A DNA stretch of 64,000 nucleotides, from NCBI GenBank assembly GCA_023388055.1, contig JAEWGW010000002.1, positions 62,001-126,000 of the forward strand, in the 5' to 3' direction. Shown in pieces: positions 16,974 through 25,705 of this stretch. The position numbers and the translations under genes are program-made. The stretch comes from Bacillota bacterium (GTDB lineage: Bacteria; Bacillota; Bacilli; Paenibacillales; NBRC-103111). The stretch's first letter is position 1. Each line of letters starts with the position of its first letter. The notes below the pieces were generated by a model. The model was not told the DNA's origin. It worked only from the letters and a program-made list of their open reading frames with translations, and did not search any database.

Positions 16974-18116
16974 CTATTCGCCCCACACCTCGTCGGCGAT
17001 TTCCTTAATCAGCTTGAGCTTGTTCCACTGCTCCTCCTCCGTGAGGATATTCCCCTCCTCCGTGGAGGCGAAGCCGCACTGGGGGCTCAGGCACAGGTGA
17101 TCGGCCGGCACATAACGGGCCGCCTCTCTGATGCGCGCCTTAATTTGCTCCTTATCCTCCAGCTCGCCCGTTTTGGACGAAACCAGCCCCAGCACCACCA
17201 GCTTGTTGTCCGGCACCTGCTTCAGCGGCTGGAAGTCCCCGGACCGGTCCGTATCATACTCCAGATAGTAGGCAGACACATGCTCCCCGCCGAACAGGGC
17301 CGGCGCTACCTTGTCATAACCGCCTGACGCCGCCCAGGTGGAGTGGTAATTGCCCCGGCAGACATGGGTGGTTACCGTCAGATCCTCGGGCAAATCGGCA
17401 ATGGCATCATTGTTCAAGCGCAGATACAGCTCCTGCAGCTGCTGGATGTCGTAACCCTGCCCCGCCATAGTAGACCAAAATCCCTCATCGCACAGCATGC
17501 CCCAGGTGCAATCATCCAGCTGGATGTTCCGGCATCCCAGATCATAAAAGGCCAGGATGGCTTGGCGGTAAGCGGCGGCAATATCCCGGTACAGCTCCTC
17601 CCGGTCCGGGTAGATGGCCTTAACGCTGTTTTCATTCACACCGCGCACCAGCTCGGCGAAAAATTGGGCAGGCGCGGGAATGGTTTGCCGCGCTGCTGCA
17701 TCCTCTCCCGCCTCCTTCTTCAGGAAGCGGTAATGGTCCAGGAAGGGATGGCCGGTAAAACGGATTTTGCCGGACAATCTGGCCGAATCGGCGCGGGTTT
17801 CCACGCCGTGGAACATATAGCCCTGATCCATCATCACATGCTCCACACCGTCAAACCCCCAGAAGAAATCCAGATGCCAGTAGCTGCGGCGGAACTCCCC
17901 GTCTGTCACGGCCTTCAGGCCCAGCTCCTTCTGCTTCTCCACCAGCTTGCGGATTTCATGATCCTCTACCTGTGTCAGCGCCTCCCGGGTAATGGCTCCG
18001 GCGGCGAACTGCTCCCGCGCTTCCTTCAGCGCTGCCGGACGCAGGAAGCTGCCGACTACATCATAGCGGTAAGGGGCGGTGGCTCTTGAGGTGGTATGTC
18101 CGAATAAGGCTGTCAT
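16974..18116 (-). CDS. MetE C-terminal-like cobalamin-independent methyltransferase (YxjG/YxjH type)
   Basis: A 380-residue protein homologous to the C-terminal catalytic half of cobalamin-independent methionine synthase. Key segments are DVVGSFLRPAALKEAR at the N-terminus, KAVTDGEFRRSYWHLDFFWG, QLDDCTWGMLCDE, THVCRGNYHSTW (zinc-ligand His and Cys) and LSPQCGFAS (second zinc Cys). It would transfer a methyl group to homocysteine or a related thiol; the methyl donor of this half-size subgroup is not settled. Of two closely spaced ATGs, the one at 18116 has AAAAGGAG at the better distance (8 bases). No S-box riboswitch is seen in the upstream gap. Confidence 0.85.
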   Translation of the reverse strand: MTALFGHTTSRATAPYRYDVVGSFLRPAALKEAREQFAAGAITREALTQVEDHEIRKLVEKQKELGLKAVTDGEFRRSYWHLDFFWGFDGVEHVMMDQGYMFHGVETRADSARLSGKIRFTGHPFLDHYRFLKKEAGEDAAARQTIPAPAQFFAELVRGVNENSVKAIYPDREELYRDIAAAYRQAILAFYDLGCRNIQLDDCTWGMLCDEGFWSTMAGQGYDIQQLQELYLRLNNDAIADLPEDLTVTTHVCRGNYHSTWAASGGYDKVAPALFGGEHVSAYYLEYDTDRSGDFQPLKQVPDNKLVVLGLVSSKTGELEDKEQIKARIREAARYVPADHLCLSPQCGFASTEEGNILTEEEQWNKLKLIKEIADEVWGE

Positions 18117-18228
18117 ATTCATGTCTCCTTTTGCACCATAAGTTCCTTCAGGAAGGTTTCTCTTATTGTGGCATACAGGAGTCTCTATAGCGTAACACTT
18201 AAAAATTATGGTCGGGTATAGGTTAAAG

Positions 18229-19488
18229 CTATATCAACCGAATCCGCGCAAACCTGCGTTTGCCGAGCTGAAGCACATCTCCGTCTGTTGGTGCCACTTC
18301 CGCCTGAGGATCCTCCACCCTCACCTCATTCAACCTGACGGCTCCCCCCTGAATGCTGCGGCGGGCTTCCCCAATGGAAGGCGCAAGCCCCAAAACGACT
18401 AACAGCTTGGTTACCCGGACGGCTCCGTTCTCCCCCAGCTCACTGCGGTGCAGCACCGCCTCCGGAATCTCAGCCGGCAATCTTCGCTCCTGGAAAACCG
18501 TGACAAAATGCTGTTTGGCCGCTTCAGCCTCCTCTTCTCCGTGATAGAGGCGCACCAGAGTGTAAGCCAGGTCCATCTTTGCATCCCGGGGATGGATCCT
18601 CCCCTCCTGCAGGCCGGTGGCCAGGCCTTCCAGCTCCTCGGGTGTGCGATCCGTAGCCAATTGGTAGAACTTCAGCATCAGCTCATCGGGAATGGACATG
18701 GCCTTCCCGTAGATCTCGTTGGGCGCCTCATCGATCCCGATGTAGTTGCCCAGGCTTTTGCTCATTTTGTTAACGCCGTCCAATCCCTCCAGAAGCGGCA
18801 TGGTCATCGCTACCTGGGAGGGCAGCCCGTATTCCTTCTGCAGCGTTCTGCCCATGAGCAGGTTGAAGGTCTGGTCTGTTCCTCCCAGCTCCACATCCGT
18901 CTGCAGCGCAACGGAGTCATACCCCTGCATCAGCGGGTAAAAGAATTCGTGGATATGGATGGCCTGGCCGCCAGTGTAGCGCTTCTGGAAGTCATCCCGC
19001 TCCAGCATCCGGGCCACTGTGGTTTTGGCCGCCAGTCCAACCACATCGGCGAAGGTTAGCGGGGCAAGCCACTTAGAGTTGAAGTAAAGCTCTGTCAGAA
19101 CAGGATCGAGAATCTTGTAAATCTGCTTGCGGTAGGTTTCCGCGTTGCGGCGCACATCCTCCTCGGTCAACTGCTTGCGGGTCTCCGACTTCCCGGTAGG
19201 GTCCCCGATCCGGCCGGTAAAATCACCGATCACCAATTGCACCCGGTGGCCGCATTCCTGAAACTGGCGAAGCTTATGCAGTGGCACCGTATGGCCCACA
19301 TGGATATCCGGAGCAGACGGATCCATCCCGAACTTGATTTTTAAGGGTATGCCCTCCGCTACAGCCTCGGCGATTTTCTGCTTCAACGCCTCCTCCGGCA
19401 CCACTTGGGCGGCGCCGCTCCGGAGAATGGAATATTGGCGCTCCACCTCCTGCTGCTGCTCTTTTGTCAACTTGGTCGAATCCGCCAT
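18229..19488 (-). CDS. tyrS: tyrosyl-tRNA synthetase (TyrZ type)
   Basis: A 419-residue class I aminoacyl-tRNA synthetase. The HIGH motif appears as HVGH (DIHVGHTVPLHKLRQF, near residue 60), and the KMSKS motif as KMSKSLGN near 240. The C-terminal 65 residues are an S4-like RNA-binding domain (VTKLLVVLGLAPSIGEARRS ... VRLNEVRVEDP). The GHTVPLHKLRQF signature is typical of the TyrZ subgroup rather than the classical Bacillus TyrS. It charges tRNA-Tyr. GGGGGAG lies 6 bases before the ATG. Expression is under a T-box leader with a UAC specifier. Confidence 0.95.
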   Translation of the reverse strand: MADSTKLTKEQQQEVERQYSILRSGAAQVVPEEALKQKIAEAVAEGIPLKIKFGMDPSAPDIHVGHTVPLHKLRQFQECGHRVQLVIGDFTGRIGDPTGKSETRKQLTEEDVRRNAETYRKQIYKILDPVLTELYFNSKWLAPLTFADVVGLAAKTTVARMLERDDFQKRYTGGQAIHIHEFFYPLMQGYDSVALQTDVELGGTDQTFNLLMGRTLQKEYGLPSQVAMTMPLLEGLDGVNKMSKSLGNYIGIDEAPNEIYGKAMSIPDELMLKFYQLATDRTPEELEGLATGLQEGRIHPRDAKMDLAYTLVRLYHGEEEAEAAKQHFVTVFQERRLPAEIPEAVLHRSELGENGAVRVTKLLVVLGLAPSIGEARRSIQGGAVRLNEVRVEDPQAEVAPTDGDVLQLGKRRFARIRLI

Positions 19489-19564
19489 TGCCGCTCCCCC
19501 TCATCATCGGTCTTTTTGAAAAATCAAAGTCTTCTTGAAAAAAATAAAAAAACCTTCCCATCCC

Positions 19565-19870
19565 CCAAAAAAAGGGACGAGAAGGTTAACCCGCGGTACC
19601 ACCCTGATTAAAGCATCGCAGCCGATGCTTTCACTTAAACCGGATAACGGAGAACCCGTGAGAGAAGCCGCAGAAAAGCCTGTTTGGGCCATCCGATAAG
19701 ACTGCTCCAAGCTCCGGACCGTGTAATTCGGCACCCGCCATGTACCGGTTCGCACCACCCACCGGTTCTCTTCAAGACATATGCGGCTGCCTACTGGGGC
19801 GAGGATTCCGCCCTGTCCTTCAACGCTTTTTTGCCATATAGAGACGCATCCCTGCGTCAGCATTTCACCT
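19565..19870 (-). promoter_or_regulatory. T-box leader of tyrS, specifier UAC (Tyr)
   Basis: The minus strand carries the conserved T-box core AGGGTGGTACCGCGG (19605-19591). It is followed by the terminator 3' arm AACCTTCTCGTCCC and TTTTTTT (19573-19567), which lies 78 bases before the tyrS start. Upstream, stem I can be drawn with an ACCGGT/ACCGGT apical stem and a basal GGAC/GTCC pair. The internal loop between them reads CGAATTACAC, giving a UAC tyrosine codon (19725-19723) followed by A, as expected for a specifier. Uncharged tRNA-Tyr would stabilise the antiterminator and allow tyrS transcription. Confidence 0.9.
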
Positions 19871-19900
19871 TTTATACCATACTCAGCTTGGAAAAGTCAA
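19871..19900 (-). promoter_or_regulatory. sigma-A promoter of the tyrS T-box transcript
   Basis: On the minus strand TTGACT (19900-19895), 18 bases, TATAAA (19876-19871). Its -35 box is directly next to the -35 of the divergent PBP promoter. Confidence 0.7.
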
Positions 19901-19916
19901 TCAGGCCCGGTATAAT
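19888..19916 (+). promoter_or_regulatory. sigma-A promoter of the class A PBP gene
   Basis: TTGGAA (19888-19893), 17 bases, consensus TATAAT (19911-19916), 84 bases before the PBP start. It faces away from the tyrS promoter and partly overlaps it. Confidence 0.65.
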
Positions 19917-20000
19917 GGATACAGTCCGAAGAAACCCGAATTTCATACATACCGCCGTCAGGCTATCCTTTTAAGGGTCGGACGTACAGGAGGAAATTGA

Positions 20001-23000
20001 ATGACCCAAACCAACACATCCATCTGGAAGCGCATTGGCGCATTTTTCCGGAAACGGGCGGTCCGCCGAACCGGGCTGATCCTGTTTATGACGGTAAAAT
20101 GGATGATTATCGGCATCATTATCGCTGGTTTTGCCGCAGGCGGAGCTGCTTTCGGCTATCTGGCCTCCGTATTGAAGGACGAGCCTATCCGCAACGAAGC
20201 GTTTATGCGGGAGCAGATTGAGCAGAACATGTTGACCGGTTTTGTCTATTTCAATGACGACACCCCCATCGGCCAGCTGCGAACCGAGGAGGACCGGCGC
20301 ATGGCCACCAAGGCGGACATTCCGCCGCAAATTATCGACGCCACTCTGGCCATTGAGGACAACTCCTTCAATGAGCATATCGGGGTGGATGTGAACGGAC
20401 TCATCCGGGCGGTGAAGCAGAAGCTGCTGAACGAGGATGTCCAGACCGGCGGGAGCACCATTACCCAGCAGGTGGCCAGACGGGTATTCCTTACCCTGGA
20501 CCGGGAGATGACCCGGAAGTTCAAGGAGATTTTCCTGGCTGTGCGGATGGAGCGGATTTTGACCAAGGACGAGATCCTGCTGGCTTATCTGAACAAAATC
20601 CCTTACGGCAACGGGTCCAACGGCTACACCGTATTCGGCATTAAAGCGGCTGCCAAGGGCCTGTTCGACAAGGATGATCTGAGTGAGCTGAACATTGCCC
20701 AAAGCGCCTATCTGGCCGGTCTGCCGCAGCTGCCCAGCGAATATTCGGCCTTCTCCGGCAAGGGCGAGTTCGATTCCGCCGCCTTCAACCGGGCAGTGAA
20801 GCGCCAGCAGCTGGTACTGCGCCGGATGCTGGAGGAAAGCAAGGTCACGCAGCAGCAGTACGATGAGGCCCTGGCCTTTGATCTGAAGGGCTCTCTTGCC
20901 AAAACCACCCAAAAGGCCTACAACACCTATCCCTACCTGATGATGGAGGTGGAGCGCAAGGCTGCTGAAGCCATGGTTATGGCCCAATACCCGGATCTGA
21001 AGCTGGATACGGACAGCAAAAAAACCGCCTTTAACGAGGCCCAGAAGGACGCGCTGAATCAGCTTTTACGGGGCGGCTATCATATTCATACCACCATCGA
21101 CAAGACCATCTATGATTCCATGCAGTCCATTGCGCAGAATCCGAAGAACTTCACCCCCAACCTGAAGAATGTCCAGAAGGAAAAGGATGGGCTGGAGCAG
21201 ATCGGCGCCGTGATGATCGACAACAAAAGCGGTGCGATCCTCGGTATGATGGAGGGCCGCGACTTCTATACGGAGCAGCTGAACCATGCCACCCAGGCCT
21301 ACCGTCAGCCCGGCTCCACCATGAAACCCATTGCAGCATACATTCCTGCCATGGAAAAGGGCACCATCCAGCCGGCCACGGTGATCGATGACTCGCCGAT
21401 TATTCTGCCGGACGGCCAGAAGGGCGTTCATATCCCGATGAACTGGAACAACAATTTCCATGGGCTGGTAACCGCAAGAGAAGCTCTGAACCAGTCCTAT
21501 AACATCCCTGCCTTGAAGCTTTTCCTGTACCAGGTGGGCATCAAGGAGGCATGGGATTATGCCGCCAAGATGGGCATTACCTCCATCACCAAGGAGGATG
21601 CGGTAGCCCAAACCGGAGTTATCGGCGGTCTTTATAAAGGTGTAAATGTGGAGGAAATGACCAACGCTTATACCACCATCCCCAACCAAGGGGTGTTCTA
21701 CGATGCTTATCTGATCGACCGGATCGTGGACAGCAACGGCAAGGTCGTGTACCAGCATGAGCATAAGCCGTCCCGGGTGTATTCCGAGCAAACCGCATAC
21801 CTCATGACCGATATGCTGCGTACTGTTATTACCAGCGGTACGGCTCCGGAAATCAAGAATAACTTCAAGTATTACAAGAACATGGCTGTCTCCGGCAAAA
21901 CAGGCTCTACCCAGGATGACGCTGACGCCTGGTTTGTAGGCTTCACTCCCGACATTACCCTGGGGGTATGGGCGGGTTATGACCAGCCTGTTAATAAGCT
22001 GATCAAACCCAGCGGCACCAAACGCGCCCTGAATGTGTGGGCACAGGTCATGAACGAGGCGGTGGAAAAACGCGCCGACCTGTTCCCCACCAAGGCCTTC
22101 ACCAAGCCCGCCGATATTGTGCAGATGACCGTTTCCAGCGTGTCCGGCAAGCTTCCCAACGAGCTTACCTCCGCTGCGGGCAAGTCCGTCACCGATATGT
22201 TCAACAAGAAGTATGTGCCCACCCAGGAAGATGATGTTATGGTCAAAATGAAATACATCACCTTCAATGGCGTGAACTATATTCCCCAGCCCGGGACACC
22301 GGATGACTTCCTGAGTGAGCAGGTGGTTATCCGCCGGGAGAAATCGGTAAGCAAAATCCTGAGTGAAATTAAAGAGGCCATGGAGAAGCTTCCCGAGAAA
22401 AACCGGAGATCCCTGGATCAGTTTGTGCCGTTGGACGCCAATGATGATGCCCCCTCCGAGACGGACCCGCGAACGGACGACGGAATTATTCCGCCACAGC
22501 CCGGCAGCATTGTGGTCACGCGCAACGGGGATGTGAACCGCATCTCCTTTATGCCGGTCTCCCCGCCTGATATTGTGGGCTACCGGCTCTACCGGACCAC
22601 GGACGGGCAGACCTTCGTACGGGCCGGCACTCCCCAGGTGCTGATGGTGAACCCGGCTGAGCCGATCTTTACGGATACGGCTCCAGGCGGTGCCGCCTAC
22701 GGCTACTACGTCAGCGCAGTAGATGTAGCGGGACGGGAGAGCATAGCCTCCAAGCCGGTGTTCGCCGACGGCCAGAATCACAGCCAGGCCAACCAGAACG
22801 GACCTGGCGGGCTGCTGCCCTCGGGCAGCCCCGGAAGCAGCAGCTCTCCCGGCAAAGAACCTACACCGGGAGGCAGCAGTACGGCAGGCAAACCTACGCC
22901 GACCCCGGCAGCTCCCAAGCACGAACCTGCTGAGCCGGAGGGCTTAAAGGCCAAAAGCAAGGGCGTTTCCCTCCAGCTGACATGGACGGCCAATCCCAAG

Positions 23001-23192
23001 GCGGATGCCGTGACTGAGTACAATGTGTATTACAGCGATACCGAGAGCGGCGCCTACAAAATAATCGGCACCTCCAAAGGTACGGAGTTCATCTACTTCG
23101 CTGCTACCGATGACGGTTATTACAAGATTTCCTCCGTGAACGAACTGGGCGAGTCGCCCCTGACCAGCGCTGTGCATTATACCAAGCCGTAA
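20001..23192 (+). CDS. class A penicillin-binding protein with tandem C-terminal FN3 domains
   Basis: A 1,063-residue bifunctional peptidoglycan synthase. It has a short cytoplasmic N-terminus, one TM segment (about 35-55), a GT51 glycosyltransferase domain with AIEDNSFNEHIGVD (catalytic Glu near residue 117) and GGSTITQQVAR, and a transpeptidase domain with GSTMKP (active Ser near 438), SYN near 498 and KTGS near 632. After residue 830 come two fibronectin type III-like domains (about 835-925 and 970-1063), separated by a Gly/Ser/Pro-rich linker. Catalysis is extracellular. The FN3 pair may bind wall polymer or partner proteins. GGAGG lies about 9 bases before the ATG. It is transcribed alone, with a strong terminator. 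Confidence 0.93.
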   Translation: MTQTNTSIWKRIGAFFRKRAVRRTGLILFMTVKWMIIGIIIAGFAAGGAAFGYLASVLKDEPIRNEAFMREQIEQNMLTGFVYFNDDTPIGQLRTEEDRRMATKADIPPQIIDATLAIEDNSFNEHIGVDVNGLIRAVKQKLLNEDVQTGGSTITQQVARRVFLTLDREMTRKFKEIFLAVRMERILTKDEILLAYLNKIPYGNGSNGYTVFGIKAAAKGLFDKDDLSELNIAQSAYLAGLPQLPSEYSAFSGKGEFDSAAFNRAVKRQQLVLRRMLEESKVTQQQYDEALAFDLKGSLAKTTQKAYNTYPYLMMEVERKAAEAMVMAQYPDLKLDTDSKKTAFNEAQKDALNQLLRGGYHIHTTIDKTIYDSMQSIAQNPKNFTPNLKNVQKEKDGLEQIGAVMIDNKSGAILGMMEGRDFYTEQLNHATQAYRQPGSTMKPIAAYIPAMEKGTIQPATVIDDSPIILPDGQKGVHIPMNWNNNFHGLVTAREALNQSYNIPALKLFLYQVGIKEAWDYAAKMGITSITKEDAVAQTGVIGGLYKGVNVEEMTNAYTTIPNQGVFYDAYLIDRIVDSNGKVVYQHEHKPSRVYSEQTAYLMTDMLRTVITSGTAPEIKNNFKYYKNMAVSGKTGSTQDDADAWFVGFTPDITLGVWAGYDQPVNKLIKPSGTKRALNVWAQVMNEAVEKRADLFPTKAFTKPADIVQMTVSSVSGKLPNELTSAAGKSVTDMFNKKYVPTQEDDVMVKMKYITFNGVNYIPQPGTPDDFLSEQVVIRREKSVSKILSEIKEAMEKLPEKNRRSLDQFVPLDANDDAPSETDPRTDDGIIPPQPGSIVVTRNGDVNRISFMPVSPPDIVGYRLYRTTDGQTFVRAGTPQVLMVNPAEPIFTDTAPGGAAYGYYVSAVDVAGRESIASKPVFADGQNHSQANQNGPGGLLPSGSPGSSSSPGKEPTPGGSSTAGKPTPTPAAPKHEPAEPEGLKAKSKGVSLQLTWTANPKADAVTEYNVYYSDTESGAYKIIGTSKGTEFIYFAATDDGYYKISSVNELGESPLTSAVHYTKP

Positions 23193-23222
23193 CAGTTGGC
23201 CTGCAGGCCAATCACAACTACC

Positions 23223-23262
23223 AAAAAAGCCTGAATTCGGGAGCGCCGAATTCAGGCTTTTT
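23223..23262 (+). terminator. terminator of the PBP gene
   Basis: AAAAAAGCCTGAATTCGG pairs with CCGAATTCAGGCTTTTT around a short GC loop, 30 bases after the stop. Confidence 0.92.
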
Positions 23263-23272
23263 GTTGGGTTGG

Positions 23273-23352
23273 ATTGCTTTGCATCAGTTGGTTTGGTTGG
23301 TTTGCTCTGCATCAGTTGGTTTGCTCTGTATCAGTTGGTTTGCTCTGTATCA
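23273..23352. repeat. 19-bp tandem repeat, unit TTGCTCTGYATCAGTTGGT
   Basis: Three successive 19-bp units with the consensus TTGCTCTGYATCAGTTGGT follow a diverged first unit (TTGCTTTGCATCAGTTGGT) and a short TTGGTTGGT filler. It starts right after the PBP terminator. Open frames crossing it have no ribosome binding site, so I treat it as non-coding. Confidence 0.7.
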
Positions 23353-23421
23353 TCTGTCATGGGCCTCGCGGCTCCTGCAAAGAATGCCAAGCGCTGCATC
23401 GGCTTTCCACATAACAGGTGC

Positions 23422-23600
23422 AAATGCAAAAGTGCAGTTATTTACCAGACAGCTCCACCAATACGCAGCCGCAAATGCAAAAGTGCAGTTATTCGGCTCT
23501 TAAGCGGGAAAATGGGCTCTTTGCACCTCCAATAACTGCATTTTTGCAGGATAGCCCCCCGCTAAAGCTCATATGTGGTGAAATAACTGCACTTTTGCAG
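23422..23600. repeat. four-copy dyad repeat, core AAATGCAAAAGTGCAGTTATT, two direct and two inverted
   Basis: Copies at 23422-23443 and 23473-23493 read AATGCAAAAGTGCAGTTATT; copies at 23531-23548 and 23581-23600 are its reverse complement with one or two changes. Each copy is itself partly palindromic (TGCAAAAGTGCA), and the four can pair as two nested stems. They lie in the 589-bp gap between the PBP and nucleosidase genes. The arrangement (two forward, then two reverse) mirrors the unrelated repeat set at 16715-16898. Confidence 0.75.
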
Positions 23601-23619
23601 TTGAAGTCCGGGGAGGCTG

Positions 23620-23760
23620 ATGAGCCTGTTAGTGTTTGGTGGAGCACGGTGGAGTTTAGTGGCCTGGTGATGCCTGTTAGTGTTTGGTGGAACCCGGTGG
23701 AGTCTAGTGGTATGGTGATGCCTGTTAGTGTTTGGTGGAGCCCTACGGAGTCTGCTGAGC
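23620..23760. repeat. 48-bp tandem repeat, about three units
   Basis: Three consecutive units share TGCCTGTTAGTGTTTGGTGG followed by a variable CGGTGGAGTYTAGTGG part; the repeat period is 48 bp and the last unit is diverged. Because 48 is a multiple of three, all frames stay open and spurious reading frames arise (for example one encoding repeated PVSVWW). None has a ribosome binding site or a recognisable product. Confidence 0.7.
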
Positions 23761-23781
23761 CGGTAGAGCTTCCCCCTTCTC

Positions 23782-24501
23782 CTACAGCCTTCCCAGCAGA
23801 TGCTCCACCAGCTCACAGGAGCGGCGAGCCGCCAGGGCTGTAAACTCGGCGAAGCTCACCGGGGCGGAGCCGTCCGCTTTGTCGGACATGGAGCGGATAA
23901 TGACGAAGGGGATGCCGTTCATGCCGCAAACCTGGGCTACAGCCGCCCCCTCCATCTCCGCACACATCCCGCCGAAATCCCGCCTCAGCGCTGCTACCTC
24001 CACCTTGTCGGCGATAAACCGGTCTCCGGACAGTATCCGCCCCGTCCGTACCCGGCCCGGCAGCACGGCTTGTCCGGACTCTACTGCCAGTCTGACCAGC
24101 TCCGGATCAGCGGCAAACACGGAGTGCTCCTGGAAGGGGATCACTCCCCGTGCAAAGCCCAAGGGGCTGGCATCCATGTCATGCTGGAGGCAATCCAGGG
24201 ACACCACCAGATCCCCTACTGCAAGCTCCGGGTCCAGAGCCCCGGCCACACCGGTGAACAGAACAGCCTCTGCGCCATAGGCGCTCACCAGCAGCTGCGC
24301 CGTCACCGCCGCGTTCACCTTGCCTACCCCGGATTTGCACACCACCACCTGCCGTCCGGCCAAGCTCCCTTTCAGAAACGCAATCCCCGCCAGCCGGATG
24401 TCCTCCCGGTCCACCAGCTTCGCGGCAAGCAGCCGGACCTCCTCCTCCATCGCTCCGATAATCCCGATAACCCCATATGCGCGCTCTCCCGGATTCCCCA
24501 T
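23782..24501 (-). CDS. mtnN: 5'-methylthioadenosine/S-adenosylhomocysteine nucleosidase
   Basis: A 239-residue nucleosidase of the PNP/UDP fold. IGIIGAMEEEVRLL is the family N-terminus (catalytic Glu in AMEEE), GVGKVNAAVTAQLL and FTGVAGALDPEL build the active site, and CAEMEGAAVAQVC with IIRSMSDKADG supplies the ribose-binding Met-Glu and the catalytic Asp. It cleaves adenine from MTA and SAH in methionine salvage and SAM by-product recycling. AAGGGAG lies 11 bases before the ATG at 24501 and 5 bases before a GTG at 24507; either may be the start. A longer frame from a TTG at 24531 is unlikely because it would include the ribosome binding site. Confidence 0.9.
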   Translation of the reverse strand: MGNPGERAYGVIGIIGAMEEEVRLLAAKLVDREDIRLAGIAFLKGSLAGRQVVVCKSGVGKVNAAVTAQLLVSAYGAEAVLFTGVAGALDPELAVGDLVVSLDCLQHDMDASPLGFARGVIPFQEHSVFAADPELVRLAVESGQAVLPGRVRTGRILSGDRFIADKVEVAALRRDFGGMCAEMEGAAVAQVCGMNGIPFVIIRSMSDKADGSAPVSFAEFTALAARRSCELVEHLLGRL

Positions 24502-24620
24502 ACCCACAGCCGCTCCCTTCACCCTCTTCAATTTTCCGTTTCTCCCCGAAAACCGGCACAGACAAGAACAGCCCCCAAAGGAGGGAGCTGCAGATTCGAA
24601 TCCGGGTTATATATGGCCTA

Positions 24621-25625
24621 TTATACTTCAGCCACAGATTGACGCTGAATGACCTCGTGCATCAGGGTAACCTTGCCCTTTTCCACATTTTCCTTGTTCA
24701 TCAGCTTCGTCAACAAACGCATGGAGACGGCGCCGATGTCATACATCGGCTGGGCCACAGTGGTCAGCAGGGGGCGGACCATAGAGGCCATCCGGCTGTT
24801 ATCCACACTAATCACGGAGATATCGCCGGGAATGGCAAGTCCCGCATCCTGGGCCGCGTGAATGGCGCCGATGGCCATTTCGTCGGTAGCCGAGAAAATA
24901 GCAGTTGGACGCTCAGGCAGCTCCAGGAAATATTTCATCGCTTCAATACCGGATTCATACCGGTGGTTGCCGATCCGTACCAAAGATTCATTAAATGCCA
25001 CCCCCGCTTCTTCCAGGGCGTTCTTGTACCCGTTGTACCGGGAAAAGCCGTTGTTGGGGTCCTGCAGATTACCGCTGATCATGCCGATACGGCGGTGGCC
25101 TTTGTCGATAAGCAGCTTCACAGCATCATGTGCGGCCTGCTGGTGGTCGATATCCACCGCAGCCATGGTATTGCCCTCCACATTCGTACCGCACAGCACG
25201 ATAGGCACTGTGGACGTCTGGAAGGCTTGCATATGCTCGTCCGTTACCACGCCACCCATAAACAAGAGACCGTCCACCTGCTTCTCCAGCAGGGTGTTGA
25301 TCACGCGGATCTCCTTTTCCTTGCGTTTGTCCGCGTTACACAGGATGATATTGTAATGGTACATATTGGCAATGTCTTCAATCCCCCGTGCCACCTCGGC
25401 AAAGATAGCATTGGAGATATCAGGAATGACAACGCCCACGGTAGTGGTCTTCTTGCTGGCCAAACCCCGCGCAACGGCATTAGGACGGTAGCCTAGCCGC
25501 TCAATGGCTTCGAACACCTTTTTTCTGGTTTGGGGCTTCACATTCGGATTATTGTTCACAACCCGGGATACGGTAGCCATCGACACTCCGGCTTCTCTGG
25601 CAACATCGTAAATAGTTACTGTCAC
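24621..25625 (-). CDS. ccpA: catabolite control protein A (LacI family)
   Basis: A 334-residue LacI-family regulator, the same length as B. subtilis CcpA. The helix-turn-helix and hinge are diagnostic: IYDVAREAGVSMATVSRVVN, NVKPQTRKKVFEAI and the hinge RPNAVARGLASK. The effector-binding core follows (TTTVGVVIPDISNAIFAEV onward). CcpA, with HPr-Ser-P or Crh-Ser-P as corepressor, binds cre sites to control carbon metabolism. The start is the GTG at 25625, preceded by GGAGAGAG, rather than a TTG five codons earlier. The window also carries ptsI, ptsG and an HPr-like protein that keeps only the serine site. Confidence 0.95.
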   Translation of the reverse strand: MTVTIYDVAREAGVSMATVSRVVNNNPNVKPQTRKKVFEAIERLGYRPNAVARGLASKKTTTVGVVIPDISNAIFAEVARGIEDIANMYHYNIILCNADKRKEKEIRVINTLLEKQVDGLLFMGGVVTDEHMQAFQTSTVPIVLCGTNVEGNTMAAVDIDHQQAAHDAVKLLIDKGHRRIGMISGNLQDPNNGFSRYNGYKNALEEAGVAFNESLVRIGNHRYESGIEAMKYFLELPERPTAIFSATDEMAIGAIHAAQDAGLAIPGDISVISVDNSRMASMVRPLLTTVAQPMYDIGAVSMRLLTKLMNKENVEKGKVTLMHEVIQRQSVAEV

Positions 25626-25676
25626 GTTATCTCTCTCCAATATATAGACGTATTTTCATTCCCGTATAATAACGAT

Positions 25677-25705
25677 ATGATACGACAAAATAATTCGCCT
25701 TGCAA
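25677..25705 (-). promoter_or_regulatory. sigma-A promoter of ccpA
   Basis: On the minus strand TTGCAA (25705-25700), 17 bases, TATCAT (25682-25677), about 50 bases before the start. Confidence 0.6.

Noticed and set aside
18117..18228. S-box (SAM) riboswitch before the MetE-like gene
   Set aside because: The gap is only 112 bases and lacks the conserved S-box core and a terminator hairpin.
21066..22922. 618-codon open frame antisense to the PBP gene
   Set aside because: It lies fully inside a gene with all PBP motifs, has no ribosome binding site or recognisable domain, and has the composition expected from reverse-complemented GC-rich codons. Frames antisense to ptsI (27606-29177) and ptsG (29890-31281) were rejected likewise.
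23418..23843. 141-codon frame with repeated PVSVWW motif
   Set aside because: It arises from the 48-bp tandem repeat, has no ribosome binding site, and overlaps the end of the nucleosidase gene on the other strand.
24595..24630. tRNA T-arm-like sequence (ATTCGAATCCGG)
   Set aside because: No acceptor stem, anticodon arm or CCA-type 3' end can be drawn around it on either strand.
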